Source of the DNA: Lepiota brunneoincarnata
Lineage: Eukaryota; Basidiomycota; Agaricomycetes; Agaricales; Agaricaceae
DNA: 64,000 bases
Reading direction: 5' to 3'
Assembly (NCBI GenBank): GCA_023014365.1
Contig: JAEBUN010000006.1
Coordinates: 62,001 to 126,000, forward strand
Part shown: piece after piece, positions 1-10,670 of the stretch
Layout: each line of letters starts with the position of its first letter
Numbering within the stretch: the first letter of the stretch is position 1
Translations under genes and position numbers: made by a program
Notes under the pieces: generated by a model
The model's input: the letters and a program-made list of their open reading frames with translations, nothing else
What the model was told of the DNA's origin: nothing
Database searches by the model: none

Positions 1-2688
1 CATCCAATGTTGTCAGCATTTGATCCATCTGAGGTTGGGATGAAAATTACCCCCTTCGTAAGGCCATGGTCAACCACGGACAATATTGCATTATGGCCGG
101 CGCTAGGTGGTAGACCAGTGATAAGATCCCATGAGATTTGAGCAAATGGGTGCTTGGAAGATGGTGCTGGGATTGGTTGAGTCAGTGCATGATCCGGTCT
201 GCATATGATTTTGTGTTGCTGACACTCTAGACAGCCTTTGACATAGTTCTCTATGAACATTGACATTTCTGGCCAATATACTTCTTTCTTGGCAAGGTGG
301 TATGTTTCCTGTTCTCCAGGGTGGCTTGTAGGGTGGTCATGGTATCTTGCAATGACATCGCATCTGAGTTGGAGGTCTTCTGGAATGATGACACATTCTT
401 GGAATATGAGGAGTGAACTGTTTGAGGTCGGGACTGTTCCAAAGTCTTTATTAGTGGCATTAGGGTGGGTTTCCTTCAGGAGTTTGAACACTTTGGTGGT
501 TCTAGCATCGTATTTGGGTGATTCTGTGATTCTTTCTTGGAGTTCCATATTGATGATGGCAATAAAGAGGTGTTCTGGGAGTACTGTGATCAGGTTTTGA
601 TCTTCTATGTCAGTGGTGGCGACAAAGAGGTTGTTTGGAAGCATGGTGACATCTTCGTTATCATTATCCTCATCAGGGATGTGGTCTGGATGTCTTGATA
701 GAGTGTTTGGTGCAGGGACCTTTGATCCTGGGACATGTTCTAGTTTGAAATTGTAGTTGGCGAGGGTCTGGACCCATCGTGCTTGTCAGTGGTTGATTTT
801 CTATGAGGTTTTGGTGGTCTGTTCTGATATGGACAGTATGGGGGCTGCCAAGGAGATAGTGGCACCATTTTTCAAGGGCTTGGATAATAGCAAGGAGTTC
901 CCTGTCATAGATGTCATAGTTTCATTCCGCTGGTCCAAACATCTTTGAATAGAATGATATGGGTTTCCACATTCTGTTGATGTCGTGTTGGTACAGGACA
1001 GCTCCTGATGCGAATTTGGAAGCATTGGCTTCTATTTCAAAGGGTTTTGTGGAGTTGGGCATGAGGAGTACCAGTTCCTTTAAGAATTCGTTCTTGAGCG
1101 TTTTGAATGCTTTCTGTTCTTCTTTCCATTTGAATTTGTTTGATTTGGATAGGAGTTGGTTAAGGGGTTTGGTGTGGTGGGAGTAACTGCAGATGAACTT
1201 CTGGTAGGAGTTGCAGAATCCAATGAATTTCCAAATGTGTTGGACTGTTTTTGGTACTGGCCAGTCTTCTATTCCCTTGAGTTTTCCAGGGTCCATTTTG
1301 ATTTTGTCCAGCATGATAATCATGCTGAGGTATTCGAGTCATTGCTTGTTGAACTTGCATTTTTCCATTTTGAGGTAGAGGTCATTTTCCTGCAGGATTT
1401 GCAGTACTTTTTCCATAAGTCGGTTGGTTTCTTCCTGGGTTTTACCGTAGATTAGGATATCATCCATATAGATGATGATTCCTCCTTTCTCCATTATTTT
1501 GGAGAATACTGTATCCATCATATGTTGGAATGTTGCAGGACTATTGCAAAGTCCAAAAAACATGACAGTCAGTTTGAAAAGACCCATGGGAGTCTTGAAT
1601 GCTGCTTTCCATTGATTGCCATCTTTGATTCTGACATTATTGTATCCTAGGCGGATGTCAAGCTTAGTGAAGTACTTAGCTCCTTTGAGTTTATCCATGA
1701 TAGAGGAAATCATGGGGATTGGGTAGGCATTTTTGACAGTGTGATCATTTAGATAACGATAGTCTTGGCAGGGTCAGAGGTCTCCTCCTTTCTTGGCAAT
1801 GAAAAAGAATGGTGATGCCATAGGGGATTTTGAGGGGCAGATGTATCCTTTTCGGAGGTTTTTGTCTATAAATTCTTTTAGCACCTTTTCTTTGGCAAGT
1901 GCCACTTGATAAGGTTTCATTGATTTTGCTTTGAATGTCGGTTTTAGTTCAATTTCATGATCAAACATTTTTGATGGTGGGAATTGTTTGGATGCTTTCT
2001 TGTTGAATATTTTAGCCCATTGGGTGAATCTCTGAGGAATCTTGGGTGGTTCTTTATTTGATTCCAGTTGTTTTCCTTTTTGGTTTGCCAATTTTGTCAG
2101 GTTGTGTTGCTCATTGTGGAATGTCATGGCATGTGTCACTTTGGCATTTACTTCTAATGGGGTTAGAAGCATCAGGTTCATTTCTCCTTCTAAAGAGAAG
2201 GTGTCGAGATTAATGTTTGACAGGCTGACGTATTCTTTGGGGTTTTCCTCAGGTTGAGAGGTTTTTCCAGCCATTCTGTCCATGGCAATGGAGTTGAGTT
2301 CAACAGGTCATTGTAGGGTTCTGAGGAGTTTGGAAAAGTCCTGGTGATCAATTTGGGGTTTCCAAGAGAATGTCTTGGTCTTCCAGTTGATGTCAGGATT
2401 GTATTGTTCCAGCTAGGGAAATCCAATGATGAGATCCTTCTCACCAGTGTTTGTGACATATGCTTCTAGCATGCAATCTCTTCCATCAATGATGGTCCTG
2501 ATTTTGATGTATTCATGGATCTTGCCATGTTGATTGTCAGTTCCGTCAACATTGCTGAGAGGAATTGGTTGGTCCAGCCATTTGGTTTGATAACCATGTT
2601 GTTTTATGACTTTGTGGGATATGAAATTCCCTTGGGCTCCTGAGTCTATCAGGGCAGTGATGGCCACCTGGTTTTGATGTCCATTCAC
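1..2688 (-). pseudogene. gypsy-1 pol remnant (PR, RT, RNase H, integrase start)
   Basis: Reading down the minus strand: an aspartic protease with the DSGA active-site motif (2413-2688); RT in two pieces (1774-2283 and 1339-1713) with the catalytic YMDD box followed by ILIYG; the RT thumb and RNase H (922-1323, then continuing in another frame to about 780, DRELLAII motif); and an integrase zinc-binding HHCC module with the start of the catalytic core (about 330 down to 1, with ECQQHK and WDLITGLPP in shifted frames). Reading frames change at least four times, so no polyprotein can be made. The family assignment rests on domain order and motifs. Confidence 0.85.
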
Positions 2689-2734
2689 TCCAAATCTTGA
2701 ATGGGTAAGAAAAGGGATTGTTTATTTGGGGATA

Positions 2735-2945
2735 GTCATAAAAACCTGTTCCAATGACTTAAAATGATTACAAAATTCATAATTGCCTAATTTGGAAGTA
2801 TTACATGATGCAACTTTGCAGAGTCAGATATGACATATTTGGCCATGTTTATAAATATATTCACAAATATTGCTATTTTATTTATTGAGCTATTACTACT
2901 TTAAGTCAAAAGTACAAAACATTGGAACAGTTTTGTGGGTCACTG
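2735..2945. mobile_element. MITE related to the mariner TIR
   Basis: A 211-bp non-coding element between gypsy-1 gag and protease, flanked by TA on both sides (2733-2734 and 2946-2947). Its body matches, at high identity over the whole length, one terminal inverted repeat of the Tc1/mariner element at 7019-8625. Its own ends are inverted copies around CTGTTCCAAT, so it has the form of a stand-alone MITE and not just a broken element end. A fragment left by deletion of a full element is the alternative. Confidence 0.75.
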
Positions 2946-3094
2946 TATTTGTGTTGTGGTGATTGTTGGGCATTCCAGTTCAGAAATCTGGGACAAGTGT
3001 TTTGTTGTGCAGAAAAGGGATGGTTGGGGTTTCTTGCAGGGTGAGGGGGATTGGTATGCATTCCTGGGAAGCATCTGGCTAGCAGTGGCTGTGG

Positions 3095-4006
3095 GCATTT
3101 ACTAACCCAATGGTCTTTAGCTCCGCATCAGAAGCATTCTTGGTTCTGATATGATTTCATTTGTTGTCTGGTAACAACAGCATCTAACTCCAATGGTTCT
3201 TGTGTGGAGTCTTCTTCAGCATATTCTGGTTGTGGAATTTCAGGGTAAGGATCTTTGAATCCTTCTTCTACTGTGACATGGTCTATTTCCATGGCATGTG
3301 GGTCTCGTGGGGTGAAACATGGAGCATTACTCCTTTGATAGAATTGTGCATAGGGCACATTGTTGTTTGGACAGTTTGGTCTGTGATTGGGTTGGTATTG
3401 GTTCCTTTGAGGGAACATGTTCCTGGGCGTACTGTAAAGGGTGTTGATTCTGTGGAAGTTGTCATCAAGTTTGTTGGCTCAGGTATACCAAGCGGTGATG
3501 GTTGTCAGAGGGTTCTCCAATTTGTCGATCTTCATTGCAATGCAGCGATCAATTGCTTTATGATAGAGATTGATCAGGGTGCAATCCTCATTCAGCCCGG
3601 ATTGACGGACGAGTTCCTTGAACTGAGCATTGAACTCAGTCATCAGTTTGCCTGCTTGGTACAGGGTCTGAAGTCTGGTGTGTGCATATGTGTGTTCATC
3701 TGCTAGGGTGAAGTTGGCTCTAAGCTGGGCAGTGAAGTTGTCCCATGACTCCATGGCTATAGGTTGTCCTTGTTGGGTTTGGGCATTCCTCTCATGGAGG
3801 TATTGTCTGGCTCAGGCTCAGGCATCTCCTGATTGCATTGTTGAAAGGACAAATAGGGTCCTAGCAAGGTTGGTGTTGTAAGTGGTTGCATTGGCAAGCA
3901 TGTAAACTTTGCATTGGAAGATCCAATCTTTGAAAAGTCTTCTAGTTCCATCGAAGGCGATGGCTTTGAAGAGTCCTAACTCCTTTGGGGTTTGTGTGGT
4001 GGCCAT
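3095..4006 (-). pseudogene. gypsy-1 gag remnant
   Basis: Retrotransposon gag protein in broken pieces. The N-terminal part starts at 4006 (MATTQTPKELGLF), followed by a capsid-type stretch at 3479-3754 (WDNFTAQLRANF, then FNAQFKELVRQSG), which is the usual retrotransposon-gag core. The C-terminal part (3128-3418) is basic and acidic linker, and a CCHC zinc knuckle (C-x2-C-x4-H-x4-C) can be read at 3095-3136. Its second residue position carries an in-frame TGA, so the knuckle is present in DNA but not translatable. Gag would coat the RNA in a cytoplasmic particle. Confidence 0.8.
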
Positions 4007-5009
4007 TATTTGTAATTGTCTGGGTGGCAGTGGTGGTAGTGGTGTTGGAGGTTGTTTTGGTTGTGAGGGAGGAGCTGGTAGGGCTAAGGGTTGTACTGGT
4101 GTGGGTAATGTGGGTGGTTGAGGATTGGGGTCTGATTGGTTATCGTTGGTGATGTAGACATCTGAGTCATTGTCTACTAGGGGGAGTTCTTCCTTGATTT
4201 ACTGTGTATTTGTGGTATGTGAGTAAGTTTTCTTCTGATTGGGAAAGTTCTCTTGGTTGCTTGAGGGTGTATTTGAGTTTTTGAAGTTCAAAGTCATTTA
4301 ATGGGTCTACTTTGGTGCAATATTCTTCAGCTTATTTGCATTTTCTTTCTTCTTGTTCATAATGTTCTTTTAATTCTCTTTCGTATTGTATTCTTTGTCA
4401 TTCTGCTAGTTCTTCAACAAAACTCATTCAAGTGCATGTGGATGTTGATGCACTTGGAGTGGGATGAATCAAATGGGGATGGGGGATAAAATGGAGACAG
4501 TGTTTGAGTGGGTATGGGGTTTCTTCTGGGATCCGGATTTTGGGTTCCTATCTAGAGATTCTACTTCTTGATTTGGGAGGGGGTGATGGAGTTTTTCAGG
4601 CTGAGAACTTCTTTGGAGGCATGGTGGCAGTTGTCTAGCTGATCAATTATTGCTAGAAGGATGAAAAATTGGGTTGCGATGATGGAGATTCCTGAATACA
4701 GGTTCCATGATCTGACAACAGAGCAGTGGCAAGGGCACATGATGCGTTTGAGTTCTAGGGTGATTATTTGGTAGGTGATAAGGGTGGCGGTGGAGGTGAA
4801 GACAAAAATGAGTAGGTAAGCCAGGTCTTCTGGTGGGGAGAGGTTGAGGGACGTAGTGATGGCTACACAGAGAGGTGGTTTTCTTTCACATGTCGTTTTG
4901 AATGACCAGAGTACCTTGACATGTTCAGTATGTCAGCAGGGCAGAGCAGAGTAGATGGCGAGCAAGAGATAAGCAGCAAAGTATCTTAGTGTTTTGTTAC
5001 CTGGGTTAG

Positions 5010-5377
5010 GGGTTCACTCTTGAGTAGCACAGAGTTCAACACAGGATGTCTATACAGACTTGGTCCTGTCCTACTAAGTGTGACTTGGAGACAACAGAGC
5101 ACTATAGTCCAGCTGGGTTAAGGGCAAAGAGTTATAGGAGGCAAGAACTTTATAACACTAAGATAAGGATACAAGGTATTGTACTGTATCCTTATATACT
5201 CCTAAGTGTGGCTGTACTCCTACTATAATTATCCGGACCAGAGTAACTATGAGTCAGAGATAAGAAACACAAGGCATAACTAAGAATAGTCCTTCTGATG
5301 TACACTACTGATGGTTTCATAGTGACATGGGAATATAAACTAAAAATAACCATCCTTCTGATAAGACTTCTGATAAC
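5010..5377 (-). repeat. probable 5' LTR of gypsy-1
   Basis: The minus strand from 5377 starts TGTTATCAGA and contains a TATATAAGG promoter-like box near 5190, as expected for an LTR placed upstream of a leader and gag. The 3' border is uncertain; I see no clear primer-binding site, and the partner LTR is outside the window, so neither length nor target duplication can be confirmed. Confidence 0.45.
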
Positions 5378-5397
5378 ACCATATGCAACCTGACTAG

Positions 5398-5879
5398 TAT
5401 AAGGGGAACTCCAGGTCATTGCTCACAACTGCAGATTCAGAATTCTGATTCCCAGACTTCCTGCACCCAGAAATCCAATTTCCAGCCTTCCTGCACTCAG
5501 AAATCTAATCCCCAGCCCTCCTGCACTCGGAAATCCAGTCCCCTAGCCTCCCAATGCTTGGAAATCCGATTTCTAGCCCCCCTGGGCCCGGAAATCTGTC
5601 CCCCGACACCCCAGTACTCAGAATTCCCTCCTACACCCCTCTGATGCAGACGTGAACCCTCACTGGTGATGCATGACCCTATCCCAAGCCCATTCCTGAC
5701 TATACTTACTTTAGGCATCCCTGACACCTCATGGCCATTTATGTAGAGTAGATTACTCAACTTGGACCTTACAGCAGGTAGTATAAGTAGTGTAGGTGAG
5801 CTTGGAGAAACCTTACTCAATTCTCTAAGGTTTCTCTCCTGCTCAGCTGACGCAATACAGTGGCCAGGTCGCCCTTACA
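5398..5879 (+). repeat. 5' LTR of chromovirus A
   Basis: 482 bp. It starts TATAAGGGGAACTCC (first bases TA where the 3' LTR has the canonical TG) and ends GCCCTTACA, so the ends form the short inverted repeat TGTAAGGG/CCCTTACA. The first half is an imperfect 30-bp tandem array (about six units, each with an AAATC core). The difference in unit number from the 3' LTR explains most of the length difference. Confidence 0.92.
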
Positions 5880-5991
5880 GAAGAATTGAGTCTATTCCCA
5901 GAGGACTGGCCATTGACAATGCCTGGACAAGTTATACCACTTCTCCCATGCCAACTACACCCTTTCTCTACCTCCCAGCACCCTTGCCATC

Positions 5992-6400
5992 ATGTCCCAA
6001 GAGCAGCAGCAGCAACCACCAACTCAAATGACCATTGAGCAGGCCATAGGCTCACTTCTCACAGACATGGCAATGGTACAGGCCCAACAAGCTGAAGCTG
6101 AATGGAACATGATGGACACAGTGAATGACATACATGACATGCTCCGAAACCTCATGGACTCAATAGGATGACAGCACCCCAACACCCCCCCCTCCATCTC
6201 AGCCACACCCCTGTCCACCATCACCTCCACTGCACACCTCCACCAAGGCCAAGGTGGCAACTCCACCTGAATTTGACAGAGAACGCGCCAAGAGTTGTGC
6301 ATTTCTGAATGCATGCCAGCTCTACATCAGGCTCTTGGTGGATCAATTCTGTTCTGATGAACAGAAAATACTGTGGACCCTCTCTTACATGAAGTCAGTG
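5992..6400 (+). pseudogene. chromovirus A gag, N-terminal part
   Basis: Starts at 5992 (MSQEQQQQPPTQ), runs to a stop, and resumes in another frame with FLNACQLYIRLLVDQF and LSYMKS (about 6254-6400), the conserved capsid entry of this gag family. It stops abruptly at about 6400, where unrelated sequence begins; the matching continuation (AQWANELF) is found near 9887. Gag is therefore split by an insertion of about 3.5 kb. Confidence 0.75.
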
Positions 6401-7018
6401 TTACGCCGCAAAATCATTTCATTTGTGAAATCACTAGCTAATAAAGTAACTAACTCTCCATTACCAAATAATATCAGTATATGGCCATGGTCAGACACTG
6501 GGTGCAAGAGATTTAGAATACTATCTAAAATATGTGAAGGCAGACATCTCAGAAACAGAACCAGAACACCCAGACAAGTAAAAGTGATGTTAACTAACTT
6601 ATTAGTGATAAGGCTATGGAAGAATGACTCTGGTATGAATGTACCTGAGCATTGTATCCGATACTGTGTTAACTAGGATATTAGTTAGGATACTCATGAC
6701 TGCACAAAAGACCCATTTCCTCGCCTTTGCCCTAGAAAGTGGACAAGTTGCAACACCTATGTCATCTGGATGGTACCTAGTCATAATAACAGGTCTGGGA
6801 GTGAATCTTGACAAAAGAATGTAGGGATTAGCTAATGCCCTGACAAGAATGTCCCCTTGGAACAGCTCTGATAGTATTGAAAGATAAAAGATTGGATGAG
6901 GGGTATCCAAGAGGGTACTCAGGGACAGATGCTCCCTCATAGTAACAAAAGAGACCAGAAATGATGGACTAGAAAATAAAGATTGATAAGAATGAAACAA
7001 GCTAATTAAATTCTACTA
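6401..7018. other. unclassified insertion, left part
   Basis: AT-rich DNA that interrupts gag after 6400. It starts TGTTACG, which could be an LTR end, but no matching end or target duplication is visible at the other side near 9886. No coding frame with recognisable similarity was found. The mariner element at 7019 sits inside it. Confidence 0.5.
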
Positions 7019-8625
7019 CAGTGACCCTACAAAAATGTTCCAATGTTTATACTTTTGACTTAAAGTAGGAATAGGTCAATGAATAAAATGGATGAATTTT
7101 GTGAATATATTTATAGACATAGCCAAATATATCATATCTGACTCTGCCAAGTTGTGTCATGTAATACTTCCAAATTAGGCAATTATGAATTTTGTAATCA
7201 TTTTAAGTCATTGGAATGGTTTTGTCAATGACATATTATACTAGGCTATCCTATTATTTCTAGTACTTAGAGTAGCCCCCCCTGGCTTTGAGTACAGCTG
7301 CTACTCTTCTAGGCATACTTTCAATTAACTTCTGACACTCAGAAGCTGGAATAGCATCCCACTCCTTTTCTACCCTCTACTACAACTCCTCCATACCCTT
7401 GGGAGGAGATTCATACTCTCCCAACTTTCTCTTCACATATTCCCATAAGTGTTCAATGGGATTGAGGTCAGGTGACTGTGCTGGCCAGGTTAGGAGCCTA
7501 AAATGATTTTTTTGAAACCATTCTTTGACCAGTGTACTCTTGTGTTTGGGGTCATTATCTTGCTGGAAGATAATATCTTGGGGTTTAAGCTTGTACCACC
7601 AGAGACTCTTCTTCAAATCTTCCTCCAAAATTTGCACAAACAACTCTGCATCCATCCTTCCATCAATCCTCACTGCATAGCCTGGGCCATCCCACAGCAT
7701 ACAGCCCCAAACCATCACTGATCCTCCTCCATACTTCAGAGTTCCCTTGACCAATCTTTCACTAAGCCCCTCTCCCTTCTTTTTCCATCCCCACTTCCTC
7801 CCATCTGACCCCAAACAATTAATTTTGGTCTCATCAGACTATACAACCAGCTTCCAGTCCTCCACAGTCCAATGCTGGTGTGTCAGAGCAAAATCCAGCC
7901 TAGCCCTCCTATGCTTGTCAGGGAGTAAAGGCTTTTTTTGCTTGACTACAGCCTTCATTCCTGCCTGTTTGAGATGCCTTGCTACAGTCTGTGAAGAGAC
8001 TGATGTCCCAATGATGGGAGCAAGAGATTTGGCTATATCTACAGCAGTTTCAGCCTTGCCAGCATTGATAAGATGGATAGCATGCTGAATATTAGTGGTA
8101 GAGAGTTTTGAAGGACATCCTCTAAGTGATTTAGTAAGGCTGGAACAATTTTTAGAGGCTAGCCTGGATATGGTACTGCACCCAACACCAGTAATTGCCT
8201 CAATTTTAGTATAGGAATGATGAGAATTTAGCAAAGAGAGGATGGTTTGCTTTAGAGTAGAAGATAATGGCTTCATAGTAGGTAGGGGGGTTGAGAATGA
8301 TGGGACATGGCTGTCAGCACATCTATTTATATGTCAAAGACACGTGGTCACATGATCTTGTTGATTGACAATCAACGGAGTCATGTGATTGCTTGGATTA
8401 GTATTAAAAATTACTATTGACAAAACCATTCCAATGACTAGAAATGCTTACAGAATTCATAATTGCCTCATTTAGAAGTATTACATAACGCGACTTTGCA
8501 GGGTCAGATATGACATATTTGGCTATGTTTTTAAATATATTCACAAATTTAGCTATTTTATTTACTGAGCTATTACTACTTTAAGTCAAAAGTACAAAAC
8601 ATTGGAACAGTTTTGTAGGTCACTG
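7019..8625 (-). mobile_element. Tc1/mariner DNA transposon with long TIRs
   Basis: A 1,607-bp element flanked by the TA dinucleotides typical of this superfamily (7017-7018 and 8626-8627). Ends read CAGTGACC...GGTCACTG. The terminal inverted repeats are about 209 bp each (7019-7228 and 8417-8625), long for this group, and each repeat has smaller inverted ends of its own. A single transposase gene on the minus strand fills the middle. Because of stop codons in that gene the copy is probably immobile unless helped in trans. Confidence 0.93.
7260..8276 (-). pseudogene. Tc1/mariner DD34E transposase with nonsense codons
   Basis: One 339-codon frame from ATG 8276 to TAG 7260-7262. The N-terminal half has a helix-turn-helix DNA-binding part (TKIEAITGVGCSTISRLA). 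The catalytic half shows SDETKIN for the first Asp, QQDNDPKH for the second and SPDLNPIEHLW for the Glu; 34 residues lie between the second Asp and the Glu, the DD34E spacing of Tc1. The frame is interrupted by TAG at 7839-7841, just before SDETK where Trp is usual, and by two adjacent TAG codons at the MEEL position near 7380. At least the first fits TGG to TAG. The protein would cut and paste the element at TA sites. Confidence 0.9.
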
Positions 8626-9886
8626 TATTAGTTTACTGCCTGAAGGCTATGGAAGTGAACTTTTAGGACATTAGGGTTGAGAACCCAGGTGTGGAAGAAT
8701 CCAAGAAAAAGATAAAAACCCTTAGATAAGAGTTAGTGAGTAAACTTCGCTAACCCAACTGGCTGTGATATAAATAACCAGGCACTTAGGGAACAAGTTC
8801 CTGAGAGCAAATTATAGTCACTGATATCGGAACTCCTAGAATGATGCTCCTAAATGATGAGGAGACAATAAAATGATGAAACTGAAGGCTTGTTTCAGGT
8901 ATACCCATAAGTCAATTGTATATTGTTATAAAAACTCATCTGTAAATTACATGGGAAGCAAGAAACCGCTTGCCTATTTCCCCCCCCTGATTGTATGGTC
9001 AATTAGGATAGGAATATGAAAGCAATTTTACACAATTTTCTTTGGTCATAGACCACCAGAGACTTAAAGAGTTATACTCTTTAAAACCAGACCCTTTGAA
9101 GCAATTGAGATATTGACAGACCCTTCTGCTTGACTCAAGAACTGAATACGAGTTGCTATGACTCTTCTGTTCTTAAGTAGAAAGTTCACTAACTTCTGTT
9201 TCTTTGGGTTTCTCTTAGAGGCCTTGCCTCAGAAGTATACCATTGAATTGTAGAGCTGTTTAATTGAGAAGCGAAACATAGTACACTAGGGCCTGTTGAA
9301 AATGCTGTCCACTAGGTCTATCTAGTTTAAAGATACTTACTGCAGGAGCTTGCAAGAAGCCTGTCTCGCTGAGTAGTATAAAGTTTTATTGCATTGTTCA
9401 GAAGCTATAGTGTGCTAGGGCCCATTAGATAACACTGTCTGCTAGGCCTACTAGCTTAAAGACACTTACTGCAGGAGCTTGTCAAAAGCCTGTCTCACTG
9501 GGTAGTGTAAATGTATAGTATTGTCAAGAGAAAAGGACATAGTACACTAGGGCCCATTAGAACATGTTGTCTGCTAGGTCTATAGAGGTTCACTGATTGT
9601 GAAAGCTTGCGTTTTGCCTGACTTATCGAATCATGAAGATATTAGTTAACATATTATATAGCAACGACCTATCAAGGTTCCCCTTGTATTCAGATAGGAC
9701 AACTGTCTGTCTAGTTGGAGACTAAGAGAATACCTTACCAAAACCCTAAAAACATTAGAATTGAATATATTTCTGGAGATCTGTGACAACCTCTCCCCCA
9801 CAAACTTATAAAGTTGGAATAAGCAAACTTGTTAACAAACTTCATTTTTGATCTTGTAAAGTAATCTGCATTTCATTGGGACACAC
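8626..9886. other. unclassified insertion, right part, with 130-bp tandem repeats
   Basis: Continuation of the non-gag DNA right of the mariner. It holds no recognisable coding frame. A tandem repeat with a period of about 129-132 bp is visible at about 9277-9590 (two and a half units, each starting near CATAGTACACTAGGGCC and containing TTACTGCAGGAGCTTG). Gag sequence resumes at about 9887. Confidence 0.6.
9277..9590. repeat. tandem repeat, period about 130 bp
   Basis: Unit starts near 9278, 9407 and 9539. Shared words include ACTAGGGCC, GTCTGCTAGG or its variant GTCCACTAGG, and CTTACTGCAGGAGCTTG followed by AAGCCTGTCTC. The last unit is partial. Confidence 0.8.
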
Positions 9887-10670
9887 AGCGCAGTGGGCCA
9901 ATGAGCTGTTCCACTTGGAATCTAGCATTAGGTGGGTTTCCCTTTACAGACTGGTGGGACTTCACTGAACAATTCAAGGGTTGGTTTTTCCCTGGCAATG
10001 CAGAAGCCGATGCACTAAACACATTGGAGTCCACATCATACCACCAAGGAGCGGACTGTTGAAGACTACCTAGATACTTTCAAGGTCCTCATTCTCTGAG
10101 TCTGGATACTGAGACTCCCAAGTTATTGTGGTCAAGTTCTGCTGAGGTCTATGCCCTTCCATCCAGAATGCCATCACTACCCTTCCAGCAGGCTATCCCT
10201 TGGACTCAGACCCAGAGGCTTGGTACTTGGTAGCACAATGGGTAGACCAAGCCCGAATGGCAAATGAGGCATTCTGCTCCAGTACTCACTCCCCACTCCT
10301 GCCCCCCTCCAAGCCTCCCACAGGATATGTCAGACTCCCCCCTGCTATGCCAACAATCAGACCTTTGGCCCCGCCACATCCCCCTATCCACTTCAACCCC
10401 TCTCCAGGAAATCCAGTCCCTATGGACATCAATGCCTCCAAGCAGAAATCTGGACTCCCCCCACTCTGCTACCGTTGTAAAAGGCTGGGACATATGTATG
10501 AAGGCTGAGTGTCCACTCCATCATGACATCCAGTACATGGATCTAGAGAAATGGGATGAACTGATGCAGAAGTAGAACTCGGAGATGGATGCCCTAGCTG
10601 CAACAACTGGAATTCCGAGGGTGAAAGAAGCAGAGTTAGAAGCTGAAGAGGATTTTCAGTAGTGTGATGG
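9887..10670 (+). pseudogene. chromovirus A gag, C-terminal part with zinc knuckle
   Basis: Resumes the gag frame after the insertion (AQWANELF at the junction). A proline-rich stretch leads to a CCHC zinc knuckle read across a frame change: CYRCKRLGHM (about 10466-10495), with the last Cys (KAECP) in the adjacent frame at about 10500. Several shifts and stops make it untranslatable. The knuckle would bind element RNA. Confidence 0.7.

Larger units (their letters stand above)
1..5377 (-). mobile_element. Ty3/gypsy retrotransposon 1, cut by left window edge
   Basis: Minus-strand LTR retrotransposon read right to left as 5' LTR, leader, gag, protease, reverse transcriptase, RNase H and the start of integrase; the rest and the 3' LTR lie outside the window. 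The order protease-RT-RNase H-integrase is that of Ty3/gypsy. The frame is broken by several stops and shifts and by a 211-bp MITE, so this copy is dead. Its right end (TGTTATCAGA on the minus strand at 5377) lies 20 bp from the LTR of the plus-strand chromovirus at 5398. The stretch of roughly 4010-5000 is 5' leader and proline-rich pre-gag sequence with no usable frame. Confidence 0.85.

Noticed and set aside
9277..9590. Possible CRISPR-like array
   Set aside because: The repeats are long (about 130 bp), directly adjacent and without unique spacers; this is a eukaryotic tandem repeat.
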